This document shows positions 48,988 through 57,514 of a DNA stretch of 64,000 nt, one piece after another (position 1 is the stretch's first letter; each line of letters opens with the position of its first letter). Source of the stretch: Variibacter gotjawalensis. Its GTDB lineage: Bacteria > Pseudomonadota > Alphaproteobacteria > Rhizobiales > Xanthobacteraceae. The stretch covers positions 3,673,501-3,737,500 of the forward strand of contig NZ_AP014946.1 of assembly GCF_002355335.1 (NCBI RefSeq), given 5' to 3'. The position numbers were made by a program, and so were the translations under genes. The notes beneath the pieces were generated by a model, which searched no databases, was not told the DNA's origin, and saw nothing but the letters and a program-made list of their open reading frames with translations.

Positions 48988-50155
48988 CGCGCCGCGCGAA
49001 GTTTGGATCACGGGCATCGGCATCGTCTCGTCGCTCGGCGAAGGCCGCGACGCACATTGGCAGGCTTTGAGCGAAGGCCGCTCGGGCGCAAATACCGAGC
49101 TACAGACGCCCTACACTGTCTACCCGATCGTCCCGCTGAACTACGACCAGCAGATCGCCAAGAAAGGCGATCAGCGCCAGATGGAAGCGTGGCAGCGCAT
49201 CGGCACTTACGCGGCCGGTCTCGCGCTCGACGACGCAGGCCTCAAGGGCAACACCGAGATCCTCTCTCGCATGGACTTGATCGTCGCGGCAGGCGGCGGT
49301 GAGCGCGATCTCAACGTCGACAGCGCGGTTCTCTCCGGCCGGCCGAAAGCCGAGAACCCGGACGCGTTCCTCAACGAGCGCCTGATGAGCGATCTGCGTC
49401 CGACACTCTTCCTCGCGCAGCTTTCCAACTTGCTCGCCGGCAACATCTCGATCGTGCACGGCGTCACCGGCTCCTCGCGCACCTTCATGGGCGAAGAGGC
49501 TGCAGGCGTCGACGCGATCCGCATCGCCTTCGCGCGCATCCGCGCCGGCCAAGGCGACATCGCCCTCGTCGGCAGTGCCTATAACGGCGAGCGTAAGGAA
49601 ATGGTGCTGAACTACGAGTTCGGCAGCTACAACCGCAAAGGCGCCGCCGGCTCCGTGTGGGACGGCAAAGGCTTCTCGCTCGGTTCGCTCGGCGCGTTCC
49701 TCGTCATCGAGTCGAAAGAGCATGCGGAGAAGCGTGGCGCAAAGCCGCTCGCCCGCATCGCTTCGGTCGCGGCCGATCAGACCAAGCGGCAGCCGGGTGC
49801 CGTCACGGGCTTCTTCGAGAAGGCACTCGGCGCGCTCGATGTGCGCGCAGGCGAAAGCGCGGTTGTCTCCGGCGTGTCCGGCGCTGCCGCGCCGACCGCA
49901 GAAGAGCGCGACGTGCTCGGTAAGACGAACATTCCGGTGCGCGCGACCCAGAACCAGATCGGCCACGGCCTCGAAGTGCAGTTCCCGATGAACATCGCGC
50001 TCGCCACCTTGGCGCTACAGCAGGGTTCGCTCTACCCGTCGCAGGATAAATCTGGCGTCGAAAAGGATGGCCCGGCGAAACTGACGCAGGTTCTGGTGAC
50101 CGGCATCGGGCATTGGCGCGGCGAAGGACTGGCGCTGATCGAAGCGACCCACTAA
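48980..50155 (+). CDS. fabF2XL: Ketosynthase-like partner of the VLCFA pathway, lacking the active-site Cys
   Basis: 391 residues with a KAS II fold (WITGIGIVSSLGEGRDAHWQAL start). The usual nucleophile elbow Ala-Cys-x-Ser-Gly is replaced by HGVTGSSRTFMGEEAAG at 160-176, with no Cys, and the first catalytic His region (His-Gly-Thr-Gly-Thr) is not found. A single IGHGLEVQFP His remains. It thus looks like a chain-length-factor type subunit that pairs with FabF1XL. The overlap with fabZXL and the 30-base gap to fabF1XL fit co-translation. Confidence 0.9.
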   Translation: MPDAPREVWITGIGIVSSLGEGRDAHWQALSEGRSGANTELQTPYTVYPIVPLNYDQQIAKKGDQRQMEAWQRIGTYAAGLALDDAGLKGNTEILSRMDLIVAAGGGERDLNVDSAVLSGRPKAENPDAFLNERLMSDLRPTLFLAQLSNLLAGNISIVHGVTGSSRTFMGEEAAGVDAIRIAFARIRAGQGDIALVGSAYNGERKEMVLNYEFGSYNRKGAAGSVWDGKGFSLGSLGAFLVIESKEHAEKRGAKPLARIASVAADQTKRQPGAVTGFFEKALGALDVRAGESAVVSGVSGAAAPTAEERDVLGKTNIPVRATQNQIGHGLEVQFPMNIALATLALQQGSLYPSQDKSGVEKDGPAKLTQVLVTGIGHWRGEGLALIEATH

Positions 50156-50185
50156 ATCGCTTCGAGGGACACGGGAACCGCACGC

Positions 50186-51463
50186 ATGACGACATATCGC
50201 GACAAGGCTGGACGGCCGATCGTCGTCGTGACCGGCATGGGCATCGTCTCCTCGCTCGGTCAGGGCAAAGAAGACAACTGGAAGAAGCTCACCGCCGGCG
50301 AGTCGGGCATCCGCGAGATTTCACGCTTTGCGACCGACGGCATGAAGACGCGCATTTCGGGCGCGGTCGATTTCCTCGGCGAAGCCGCCTGGTGCGGCCC
50401 GGCGCTGACCGAGGAACTCGCGATGCGCGCCGCCGACGAAGCCGTCGGCCAATCCGGCGTCGGCGCCAAAGGCGATTTCCCCGGCCCCCTCTTCCTCGCC
50501 GTGCCGCCGATCGAATTCGAATGGCCGCAGCGCGAGGAAGTCGCGCAGGCCGTCGGCGGCGACACGATCGATTACGACGCGATGCTGCGCGTCGCCGGCG
50601 AGCAGCGCTTCCAGCGCTATCACGAGCGCTTCCTGTTCGGCTCGGTCGCGGCGCATCTCGCCGACCGCTTCGGCACGAAGGGATCGCCGATCTCGCTGTC
50701 GACCGCATGCGCCTCCGGCGCGACCGCGATCCAGCTCGGCGTCGAGGCGATCCGCCGCGGCGACACCGACGCGGCACTCGCAATCGGCACCGACGGCACC
50801 GTGAACCCCGAGACGCTGATCCGCTTCTCGCTGCTCTCCGCGCTCTCGACCGACAACGATCCGCCGCAGGGGGCATCGCGTCCGTTCGACAAGCGGCGTG
50901 GCGGCTTCGTGATGGCGGAAGGCGCCGGCGCGCTCGTGCTCGAAAGCCTCGAAGCCGCGACGGCGCGCGGCGCGAATATCCTCGGCGTTCTCACGGGCTG
51001 CGGCGAGAAGGCGGACGCTTTCCACCGCACGCGGTCGAGCCCGGACGGAAAGCCGATCATCGGCTGCATGCGCGAAGCGCTGAACGACGCCGGCCTCGCG
51101 CCCGAGCAGATCGACTACATCAACGCACACGGCACCGGCACGCCCGAGAACGACAAGATGGAATGCCTCGGCGTCACCACGGTGTTCGGCGAGCGCGCGA
51201 AGGACATCCCGATCTCGTCGAACAAGTCGATGATCGGCCACACGCTGTCGGCTGCCGGCGCGATCGAAGCCGTCGTCACGTTGATGACGCTCGGCGCGCA
51301 GCGCATTCCGCCGACGATCAACCACAAAGAGCCCGATCCGGGCATCCCGCTCGACGTTGTTCCGAACACGGCGCGTGACGCGAAGATGGCGCACGCTGTG
51401 TCGAACTCGTTCGGCTTCGGCGGACAGAATGTCAGCCTCGTGCTTTCGCGCGAGCCTGCTTAA
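50186..51463 (+). CDS. fabF1XL: Beta-ketoacyl-ACP synthase of the VLCFA pathway
   Basis: 425-residue ketosynthase. The catalytic triad is complete: Cys175 (STACASGATA), His315 (NAHGTGTPEN) and His352 (SMIGHTLSAAG). It condenses malonyl-AcpXL with long acyl chains to extend toward C28. It lies between the Cys-less partner and the dehydrogenase in the same operon. Confidence 0.95.
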   Translation: MTTYRDKAGRPIVVVTGMGIVSSLGQGKEDNWKKLTAGESGIREISRFATDGMKTRISGAVDFLGEAAWCGPALTEELAMRAADEAVGQSGVGAKGDFPGPLFLAVPPIEFEWPQREEVAQAVGGDTIDYDAMLRVAGEQRFQRYHERFLFGSVAAHLADRFGTKGSPISLSTACASGATAIQLGVEAIRRGDTDAALAIGTDGTVNPETLIRFSLLSALSTDNDPPQGASRPFDKRRGGFVMAEGAGALVLESLEAATARGANILGVLTGCGEKADAFHRTRSSPDGKPIIGCMREALNDAGLAPEQIDYINAHGTGTPENDKMECLGVTTVFGERAKDIPISSNKSMIGHTLSAAGAIEAVVTLMTLGAQRIPPTINHKEPDPGIPLDVVPNTARDAKMAHAVSNSFGFGGQNVSLVLSREPA

Positions 51464-51471
51464 GGAATTTG

Positions 51472-52494
51472 ATGCGCGCGTTAGCTCTCGTCGAAGATCG
51501 CAAGATCGCGGTCACCGAATATGACTTGCCGCCGGCGCCCGCCGCCGGCGAGGTGCAGGTGCGCGTCAAGGCGATGGCGCTGAATCACCTCGATCTCTGG
51601 GGCTTCCGCGGCATGGCCTTCGCGAAGCGGCAGTATCCGCTCGCGGTCGGCGCCGAAGCCTCCGGTGAAGTCGCCGCCGTCGGCGAAGGCGTAACGCACG
51701 TCAAACCCGGCGACGCGGTCGTCATGTACGGCGCGCTCACCTGCGGACACTGCAAAGCCTGCCGCGAAGGCCGCGACAATCTCTGCGAGAACGTGCGCGG
51801 CGTGCTCGGCTTCCACGTCGACGGCTTCGCCCGCGAGCTCCTCAACATCGAGGGCCGCCTCGTCATCCCGGTGCCGAAAGGCGTCTCGATGCGTGACGCT
51901 GCTTGCGCGGCGATCACCTACTCCACCGTCGAACACATGCTGTTCGACAACGCGAAGCTCGAGCCCGGCGAGACCGTATTGGTGCATGCCGGCGGCTCCG
52001 GCATCGGCACCGCCGCGATCCAGATGGCGAAGGCGATCGGCTGCACGGTCATCACCACGGTCGGCGACGACGAGAAGCTCGCAAAAGCGCTCGCGCTCGG
52101 CGCCGATCACGCGATCAATTACCGCACCGACCGTTTCGAAGGCGCGGTGCGCAAACTGACGCTGAAGAAAGGCGTCGACGTCGTATTCGAACACGTCGGC
52201 GCGGAGACGTTCAACGGCTCGCTGCTCTGCATGAAGCGCGGCGGCCGCCTCGTCACCTGCGGCGCGACATCCGGCCCGTCGACCACGATCAACTTGATGA
52301 TGCTGTTCCAGCAGCAATACCGCATCATCGGCTCGTTCGGCGCGCCGATGAACGCGATCCGCAAAGGCCTCGACAAGATGGCGGCCGGCCTCAAACCGGT
52401 CATCGACACCGAGATCGAACTCGCCGATTTCGAGAAGGGCCTTGCCCGCCTTGCCAGCCGTCAGGTGTTCGGCAAGATCGTCGTTCGCTTCTAG
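51472..52494 (+). CDS. Zinc-containing medium-chain dehydrogenase/reductase of the VLCFA cluster
   Basis: 340 residues of the MDR family. The structural zinc lobe is present (Cys91, Cys94, Cys97, Cys105 in TCGHCKACREGRDNLC), and the NAD(P)-binding Gly motif is HAGGSGIGTAAIQMAKAIG. The catalytic-zinc Cys of classic alcohol dehydrogenases is replaced by LNHLDLW, as in quinone/enoyl reductases, so it may be an enoyl reductase of the pathway (often called adh2XL or fabXL). It starts 9 bases after fabF1XL; ATG at 51472 follows a TTG and is preferred. Confidence 0.88.
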   Translation: MRALALVEDRKIAVTEYDLPPAPAAGEVQVRVKAMALNHLDLWGFRGMAFAKRQYPLAVGAEASGEVAAVGEGVTHVKPGDAVVMYGALTCGHCKACREGRDNLCENVRGVLGFHVDGFARELLNIEGRLVIPVPKGVSMRDAACAAITYSTVEHMLFDNAKLEPGETVLVHAGGSGIGTAAIQMAKAIGCTVITTVGDDEKLAKALALGADHAINYRTDRFEGAVRKLTLKKGVDVVFEHVGAETFNGSLLCMKRGGRLVTCGATSGPSTTINLMMLFQQQYRIIGSFGAPMNAIRKGLDKMAAGLKPVIDTEIELADFEKGLARLASRQVFGKIVVRF

Positions 52495-52496
52495 TC

Positions 52497-53453
52497 ATGT
52501 CGTTCAACAACGCGATCCAGCGCATCAAATTGCGCGGCGCGTTGGTCGGCAAACGCGCGCTCGACGCGACCGCCGGCGTCATCGCTGTCGCGGTGCTCAA
52601 AATCATCCGGCGTTTCGATCCGGAAAAAACGTCACGCTTCGCCGGGCGTCTCACGCAGCGCATCGGCCCGTGGTTCAAGGAAGACCGCATCGGCCGCGAG
52701 AACTTGCGCGCCGCGTTCCCGGAAAAATCCGCCAACGAGATCGACGCGATCCTGCGCGAGGTTTGGTACAACATCGGCCAGGTCGGCGCCGAATACGCGC
52801 ATCTCGACAAAATCGGCCGCATCGAACTCGACGCGAACGGATTGCCGAAAGCCGACGGCCGCATCATCTTCGACCCGCAGACGCGCGAGCTCTTCGATCA
52901 ATTGCGCGACGACGGAAAACCGGCGCTCATCTTCGCGGCGCACCTCGCCAACTGGGAATTGCCCGCCGTCACCGCGGCGGTGTTCGGGTTGAAGGCAGAC
53001 CTCCTCTATCGCCCGCCGTCGATCGGCGATGTCGCCGAAGCAATCAACCGCATCCGCGCGATTAACATGGGCCGCCTCGTGGCGACCGGTTCCGACGCGC
53101 CGATCAAGCTCGCGGCAACGCTCGAGCGCGGCGACCACGCCGGCATGCTGGTCGATCAGCATCAAAGCCGCGGCGTCGATGTCGTGATGTTCGGCCGTCC
53201 CTGCAAGGCGAACCCGACACTCGCGCGCCTCGCGCGGCATTTCCCCGATTGCCCGATCCACGGCGTCCGCGTCATCCGCCTACCCGAGCACAAATTCCGC
53301 ATCGAGCTGACGCCCGCGATCGAACCCGCTCGCACCGCGACCGGCGCGATCGACATCACGGCGACGACGCAGCGCATCACCGACGTCATCGAAGGCTGGG
53401 TGCGCGAATATCCCGCGCAGTGGCTCTGGCTGCACCGCCGCTGGCGGTCGTAG
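52497..53453 (+). CDS. lpxXL: Lipid A VLCFA acyltransferase
   Basis: 318 residues of the LpxL/LpxM (HtrB/MsbB) family. The catalytic His-x4-Glu is HLANWE, His149 and Glu154. It transfers the 27-hydroxyoctacosanoate from AcpXL to lipid A at the inner face of the inner membrane. It starts 2 bases after the dehydrogenase gene and is the last gene of the operon. Its stop codon (TAG at 53451-53453) is formed by the first bases of an intergenic repeat. Confidence 0.93.
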   Translation: MSFNNAIQRIKLRGALVGKRALDATAGVIAVAVLKIIRRFDPEKTSRFAGRLTQRIGPWFKEDRIGRENLRAAFPEKSANEIDAILREVWYNIGQVGAEYAHLDKIGRIELDANGLPKADGRIIFDPQTRELFDQLRDDGKPALIFAAHLANWELPAVTAAVFGLKADLLYRPPSIGDVAEAINRIRAINMGRLVATGSDAPIKLAATLERGDHAGMLVDQHQSRGVDVVMFGRPCKANPTLARLARHFPDCPIHGVRVIRLPEHKFRIELTPAIEPARTATGAIDITATTQRITDVIEGWVREYPAQWLWLHRRWRS

Positions 53454-53573
53454 CCCGGATGAAGCGGCGGCGAAGCCGCGCGCGAAATCCGGGAGCAGCG
53501 ATAGCGGCTCTTCCGTTCCTGGATTTTGCTCGGCGTGCGCGACAAGCGCGCCGCCTCGCTTCATCCAGGCTAC
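53450..53573. repeat. GTAGCCCGGAT repeat pair, copy 1
   Basis: Starts GTAGCCCGGATGAAGCGG and ends CTTCATCCAGGCTAC as a large imperfect inverted repeat with inner stems. It includes the lpxXL stop codon. Further copies are at 54956, 56684 and 56835. Confidence 0.85.
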
Positions 53574-53604
53574 AAGTAACAGAGACAAACGCCGCGACGG
53601 AGCC

Positions 53605-54690
53605 CTATTTCCCCGTCTTCACCCGCGTCCACAATCGGTTCGCAACCCGCTGCGTCTTCTGGTCCTTCGCGCGAATGGTGTAGAGCCGCGCGAGCGTCTC
53701 GGCATCCGGATAAACCGTCTTGTCGTTCATCACTGCCGCATCGATCTGCGCTTGGCTCGCGAGATTGCCGTTCGCATAGCCGATGAAATTCGTGTTCTTC
53801 GCCGCAACGTCGGGCCGCAACAGATAATCGATGAAGGCATGCGCTTCCGCGACATTCTTCGCATCCTTCGGGATCGCGAGATTGTCGAACCACATCTGCG
53901 CGCCCTCTTTCGGGATCGCGTAGCCGACATCGACGCCGTTCTTCGCTTCGGCCGCGCGCTTCTGTGCCTGCTTGATATCGCCCGAATAGCCGACCACGAA
54001 ACAGATCTCGCCGGTCGCCAGCGCGTTGAGATACTCGGACGAGTGAAACTTGCGCACGCTCGGCCGCACCTTCGTCAGCAGGTCGGCGGCTTTCGTGAGA
54101 TCGGCTTCGTTCGACGAGTTCGGATCGATCTTCAGATACTTCAGCGCCGCCGCCAGGATGTCGTCGGAGGCGTCCAGCATATCGACGCCACAAGCTTTCA
54201 GCTTCGCGAGCACCTCGGGCTTGAACACCACATCCCAGCTATCGATCGCCGTATCGCCGAGCGCCTGCTTCACCTTCGCGGCGTTGTAGCCGATGCCGGT
54301 GGTACCCCACATATAATTGACGGCATGCTCGTTGCCGGGATCGTAGACGGCGAGACGCGCGGCAATTTCCGGCCACGCATTCTTGAGATTCGGCAGCTTC
54401 GCTTTGTCGAGCTTTTGGAAAATGCCGGCTTTGATCTGCCGCTCGAGAAAGTTCGCCGTCGGCACGACGACATCGTAGCCGGAGCGCCCGGCGAGCAGCT
54501 TCGTCTCCACCATCTCGTTGGTGTCGAACGTGTCGTATTTCACCTTGATGCCGGTTTCCTTCGTGAAGGCTTCCAGCACGGCGGGATCGATATAGTCGGA
54601 CCAGTTGTAGACGTTGACGACGCGCTCCTGCGCATAAGCCGGCAGTGCGACGAGCAGCAGAGCGAGCGCGCGGAATAGAGTGCGGGACAT
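53605..54690 (-). CDS. Polyamine ABC transporter substrate-binding protein (PotF/PotD-like)
   Basis: 361 residues. Signal peptide 1-20 (MSRTLFRALALLLVALPAYA). The mature protein starts ERVVNVYNWSDYIDP, the family hallmark, and contains AVNYMWGTTGIGYN, a polyamine-contact region. It should bind putrescine or spermidine in the periplasm. No permease or ATPase gene is adjacent, so it is an orphan and the rest of the transporter is elsewhere. ATG at 54690 has a GGAGG site; a TTG just before is in frame. Confidence 0.92.
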   Translation of the reverse strand: MSRTLFRALALLLVALPAYAQERVVNVYNWSDYIDPAVLEAFTKETGIKVKYDTFDTNEMVETKLLAGRSGYDVVVPTANFLERQIKAGIFQKLDKAKLPNLKNAWPEIAARLAVYDPGNEHAVNYMWGTTGIGYNAAKVKQALGDTAIDSWDVVFKPEVLAKLKACGVDMLDASDDILAAALKYLKIDPNSSNEADLTKAADLLTKVRPSVRKFHSSEYLNALATGEICFVVGYSGDIKQAQKRAAEAKNGVDVGYAIPKEGAQMWFDNLAIPKDAKNVAEAHAFIDYLLRPDVAAKNTNFIGYANGNLASQAQIDAAVMNDKTVYPDAETLARLYTIRAKDQKTQRVANRLWTRVKTGK

Positions 54691-54750
54691 CAAAGGCCTC
54701 CGTAATTCGGACGGACGTTAGCGAACTGAAAAAAGTAGGGCAATCATTCC

Positions 54751-54793
54751 GTCATCCTGAGGAGCGACGCGAAGCGGCGCGTCTCGAAGGACG
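54751..54793. repeat. GTCATCCTGAGGAGC repeat, single unit
   Basis: Same family as 4687-4804: GTCATCCTGAGGAGCGACGCG...CGCGTCTCGAAGGACGA, an inverted unit. Confidence 0.85.
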
Positions 54794-54827
54794 ACGGCCC
54801 CTGAAAGCGGCGCTATCGATATTCTCC

Positions 54828-54917
54828 GTCATGGCCCGGCTTGTCCGGGCCATCCACGTCTTACTTGCATCTCAGAAAAAGAAAGACGTGGATGGCCCGC
54901 ATGAAGCGGGCCATGAC
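54828..54917. repeat. GTCATGGCCCGGCTTG palindromic repeat, copy 2
   Basis: Arms identical to copy 1 at 47115-47203, with a different centre (CTTGCATCTCAGAAAAA). The high identity points to recent spread. Confidence 0.9.
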
Positions 54918-54955
54918 GACGGATGGGTTGGTGAGCTAGAGAGACGTCCGGGACC

Positions 54956-55069
54956 GTAGCCCGGATGAGCGAAGGAGCGCGCCAACGGCGCGCCCGAGCG
55001 ATATCCGGGGACAGCAATCGCGATCAATTCAGTTCCCGGATTTCGCGCTCCGCGCTTCATCCGGGCTAC
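54956..55069. repeat. GTAGCCCGGAT repeat pair, copy 2
   Basis: GTAGCCCGGATGAGCGAAGG...CGCTTCATCCGGGCTAC as an inverted repeat of 114 bp, ending 6 bases beyond the aminotransferase stop. Confidence 0.85.
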
Positions 55070-55075
55070 CAGAAA

Positions 55076-56230
55076 CTACCGCAACACGTTCGCCAAACGC
55101 TCCAACGCGGTATCCAACGTCGCATCGCGCTTGGCGAAACAAAAACGCACCACCGAGCGCACGTGATCGCTCGCGTAAAAAGCCGAAACCGGGATCGCCG
55201 CAACCTTATGGTCGGCAACGAGACGCCGACAGAACGCCTCATCGTCTTCATTCAGCCCGAGCGGCGCGAGATCGACGTTGATGAAATACGTGCCCTGACT
55301 CGGCAGCACCGGAAAACCGAGCGACGACAAGCCTGCCGCGAAACGATCGCGGCTGCGCTGCATGTCGGCGCGCATGCCTTCGAAATAGCCGTCGTCCTTG
55401 CCGAGACCGTAAGCCACGGCCGACTGCAGATTCGGCGGCGTTGTGAAGGTGATGAACTGATGCGCCTTGGCGAGCACGCGCATGAGGTTCGGCGCCGCGC
55501 AAACGAAGCCGACCTTCCATCCCGTCAGCGAGAAGATCTTGCCGGCCGAGCCGATCTTCACGCAGCGCTCGCGCATACCATCGATCGCCAGCATCGAAAT
55601 GTGCCGCAGGCCGTCGAACACGACGTGCTCCCACACCTCGTCGCACACCGCGATGGCGTCGAACTTCGTGCAGAAGCGTGCAAGCAGTTCGAGGTCTTCG
55701 CGCGGCATCACGTTGCCGGCCGGATTGAGCGGATTGTTAAGCAGCACCACCTTCGTCTTCTCGGAGAAGACCTCGGCGAGCATCGCCTCGTTGAAGCGCC
55801 AGTGCGGTGGCGTAAGACGCACGAGCTTCGGCACGCCGCCCGCGCGCTTCACCAGCGGCAGATAGGCGTCGTACATCGGCTGAAAAAGAACGACTTCGTC
55901 GCCCGGCTCGATCAACGCCATCATCGCGCCGGTCAGCGCTTCGGTCGCGCCCGACGTCACCATCACTTCGCTGTCCGCATCGAGCGTAAGGCTTTGCCAA
56001 TGCGCGTAGTGCGTCACGATGGCGGCGCGCAGCTCCGGCAGTCCCATCATCGGCGGATATTGGTTCCAGCCATTGATGACGGCGTCGGCCGCTTTGCGGC
56101 GCACATCCTCGGGGCCCGGATCGTCCGGGAAACCTTGTCCGAGATTGACGGCGTCATGCTCGCGCGCAAGGCGCGACATCACTTCGAAGACGGTCACCGG
56201 CAGACCGTCGAATACCGGATTCATACGCAC
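55076..56230 (-). CDS. PLP-dependent aminotransferase class I/II
   Basis: 384 residues, fold type I. The pyridoxal lysine lies near residue 230 in GSAGKIFSLTGWKVGF. Features such as NLGQGFPDDPGPEDVRRKAADAV (in parts), YPPMMGLPELRAAI, and NNPLNPAGNV place it near YbdL-like methionine/kynurenine aminotransferases. It transfers an amino group between an amino acid and a keto acid in the cytoplasm; exact substrate unknown. It is followed by a repeat and preceded 16 bases upstream by the rhodanese gene. Confidence 0.9.
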   Translation of the reverse strand: MRMNPVFDGLPVTVFEVMSRLAREHDAVNLGQGFPDDPGPEDVRRKAADAVINGWNQYPPMMGLPELRAAIVTHYAHWQSLTLDADSEVMVTSGATEALTGAMMALIEPGDEVVLFQPMYDAYLPLVKRAGGVPKLVRLTPPHWRFNEAMLAEVFSEKTKVVLLNNPLNPAGNVMPREDLELLARFCTKFDAIAVCDEVWEHVVFDGLRHISMLAIDGMRERCVKIGSAGKIFSLTGWKVGFVCAAPNLMRVLAKAHQFITFTTPPNLQSAVAYGLGKDDGYFEGMRADMQRSRDRFAAGLSSLGFPVLPSQGTYFINVDLAPLGLNEDDEAFCRRLVADHKVAAIPVSAFYASDHVRSVVRFCFAKRDATLDTALERLANVLR

Positions 56231-56245
56231 GTGATTGTCCTGCGA

Positions 56246-56569
56246 CTAAGTCTTCGTCGGAAGTCCGGCTTCTTTCCAGCCAATGATCCCACCGGCGAGG
56301 TGTGCTTTGTACGGCAGCCCATGCGCCTGCGCGGCGAGCGACGCCGTGATCGAACGGCGGCCAGAACGGCATGCGAAGACCACCTGACGGCCCTGCGGAT
56401 CGGGAAGCTGGCTCGGATCGAATGTCGAGAGCGGCGCATCGACGGCGTCCGGATAGGCCTCCGCCGCGATCTCGTTCGGCTCGCGTACGTCAACCAGCAG
56501 AATGCGGCCTTCGGTCAGGCCTGCGGCGACTTCCTCGGGCGTCATATCGCGAACGTTCGGATCGGACAT
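56246..56569 (-). CDS. Rhodanese-like sulfurtransferase
   Basis: 107-residue single-domain rhodanese (MTPEEVAAGLTEGRILLVDVREPNE). The active-site loop is Cys67-Arg-Ser-Gly-Arg-Arg-Ser. It could move persulfide sulfur. The start at 56569 is set by a GGGGAG site 6 bases before; the in-frame ATG at 56575 touches that site and is less likely. The gene lies 15 bases upstream of the aminotransferase, as one operon. Confidence 0.88.
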   Translation of the reverse strand: MSDPNVRDMTPEEVAAGLTEGRILLVDVREPNEIAAEAYPDAVDAPLSTFDPSQLPDPQGRQVVFACRSGRRSITASLAAQAHGLPYKAHLAGGIIGWKEAGLPTKT

Positions 56570-56683
56570 CGGCATCTCCCCGCCGCGGGAATGCGCGGCG
56601 GCGACTTCCCTAAACCGATCCCGAAAACCATGCAATCCGTTTTATCGGACGAGCGATCTGTTTCGTAGAACACGCTCACCTTC

Positions 56684-56786
56684 GTAGCCCGGATGAGCGC
56701 GCGCAGCGCGCGAGATCCGGGACCGCTCGAAGCCGCAAGTGCCGCTCCCGGATGTCGTTCGGCTCCGCCGAACTCATCCGGGCTAC
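56684..56786. repeat. GTAGCCCGGAT repeat pair, copy 3
   Basis: GTAGCCCGGATGAGCGCGCG...GAACTCATCCGGGCTAC. Nearly the same as copy 4, which follows 48 bases later, so the two appear to be a local duplication. Confidence 0.85.
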
Positions 56787-56834
56787 ACCCTGCGCACGCT
56801 TGGCCGGGATGACACCTGTGGAGACACCCGCCGC

Positions 56835-56940
56835 GTAGCCCGGATGAGCGCGCGCAGCGCGCGAGATCCGGGACCGATCGAAGCCGCAAGTACCACCGCT
56901 CCCGGATATCGTTCGGCTCCGCCGAACTCACCCGGGCTAC
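56835..56940. repeat. GTAGCCCGGAT repeat pair, copy 4
   Basis: As copy 3, with a three-base insertion and a few changes. It ends 1 base before the stop codon of the GDYXXLXY gene. Confidence 0.85.
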
Positions 56941-56941
56941 C

Positions 56942-57514
56942 TTAAAACAACGGCTCGTCGTAGACCGGCTTCCCGTCGATCAGCAGCCGCTTGATCGCGG
57001 CGCGACCGGACGGCGTGACGGCAGCGATTACCGTCACCTTGCCGTCGTTGCGCGCATGCTCGATGTCGCGGCCCTGCCCTTCCGGCACGAAATACTTCTC
57101 CAAGCCGAAACTGATGTTACGAGTCGAGCAGTAGCGGCACGACGGCATTTTGCCTTGCAGCAGCAGCTCCTGGCCGCTCACCGGCACCGGCGCCGCATGC
57201 ACGGAGACGCGCGAGTAAACGCCGTTCTCGCCGGGCGCGAGCTTTACGTAGACGGTGCCGCCGCGCTTGCCGATCTCCGGCGGGACATCGCGATCTTCCA
57301 ACTGACCGACGTCATAAGCGAGCACGACATAATCGCCGCGCAGGAAATCGCGCGGGTCGACCGCGCGGGTCGCCAAGAGCACATCCTTGCCGGTGCGCAG
57401 GATCGACACCCGGTCGTAGACCATCGCGGCGACGAGACCGGCCTGGACGATCGCGGCGAGCGCGAACCACAACGGCCGCGGCACACGGCGCAGCGTTGCC
57501 ATCAGCGCGTTCAT
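56942..57514 (-). CDS. GDYXXLXY domain membrane-anchored protein
   Basis: 190 residues. One N-terminal membrane segment (LWFALAAIVQAGLVAAMVY) and a soluble domain with the signature Arg-Gly-Asp-Tyr-Val-Val-Leu-Ala-Tyr at about residue 60. Two Cys (PSCRYCSTRN) are nearby. The function of the family is unknown. It overlaps by 4 bases the upstream DUF2157 gene; these two families are commonly adjacent, so they probably form a complex in the inner membrane. Confidence 0.85.
   Translation of the reverse strand: MNALMATLRRVPRPLWFALAAIVQAGLVAAMVYDRVSILRTGKDVLLATRAVDPRDFLRGDYVVLAYDVGQLEDRDVPPEIGKRGGTVYVKLAPGENGVYSRVSVHAAPVPVSGQELLLQGKMPSCRYCSTRNISFGLEKYFVPEGQGRDIEHARNDGKVTVIAAVTPSGRAAIKRLLIDGKPVYDEPLF

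Noticed and set aside
47100-57000. Clusters of palindromic repeats read as a possible CRISPR array
   Set aside because: The copies are few, of different families, far apart and not separated by unique spacers of fixed length; no cas genes are present.
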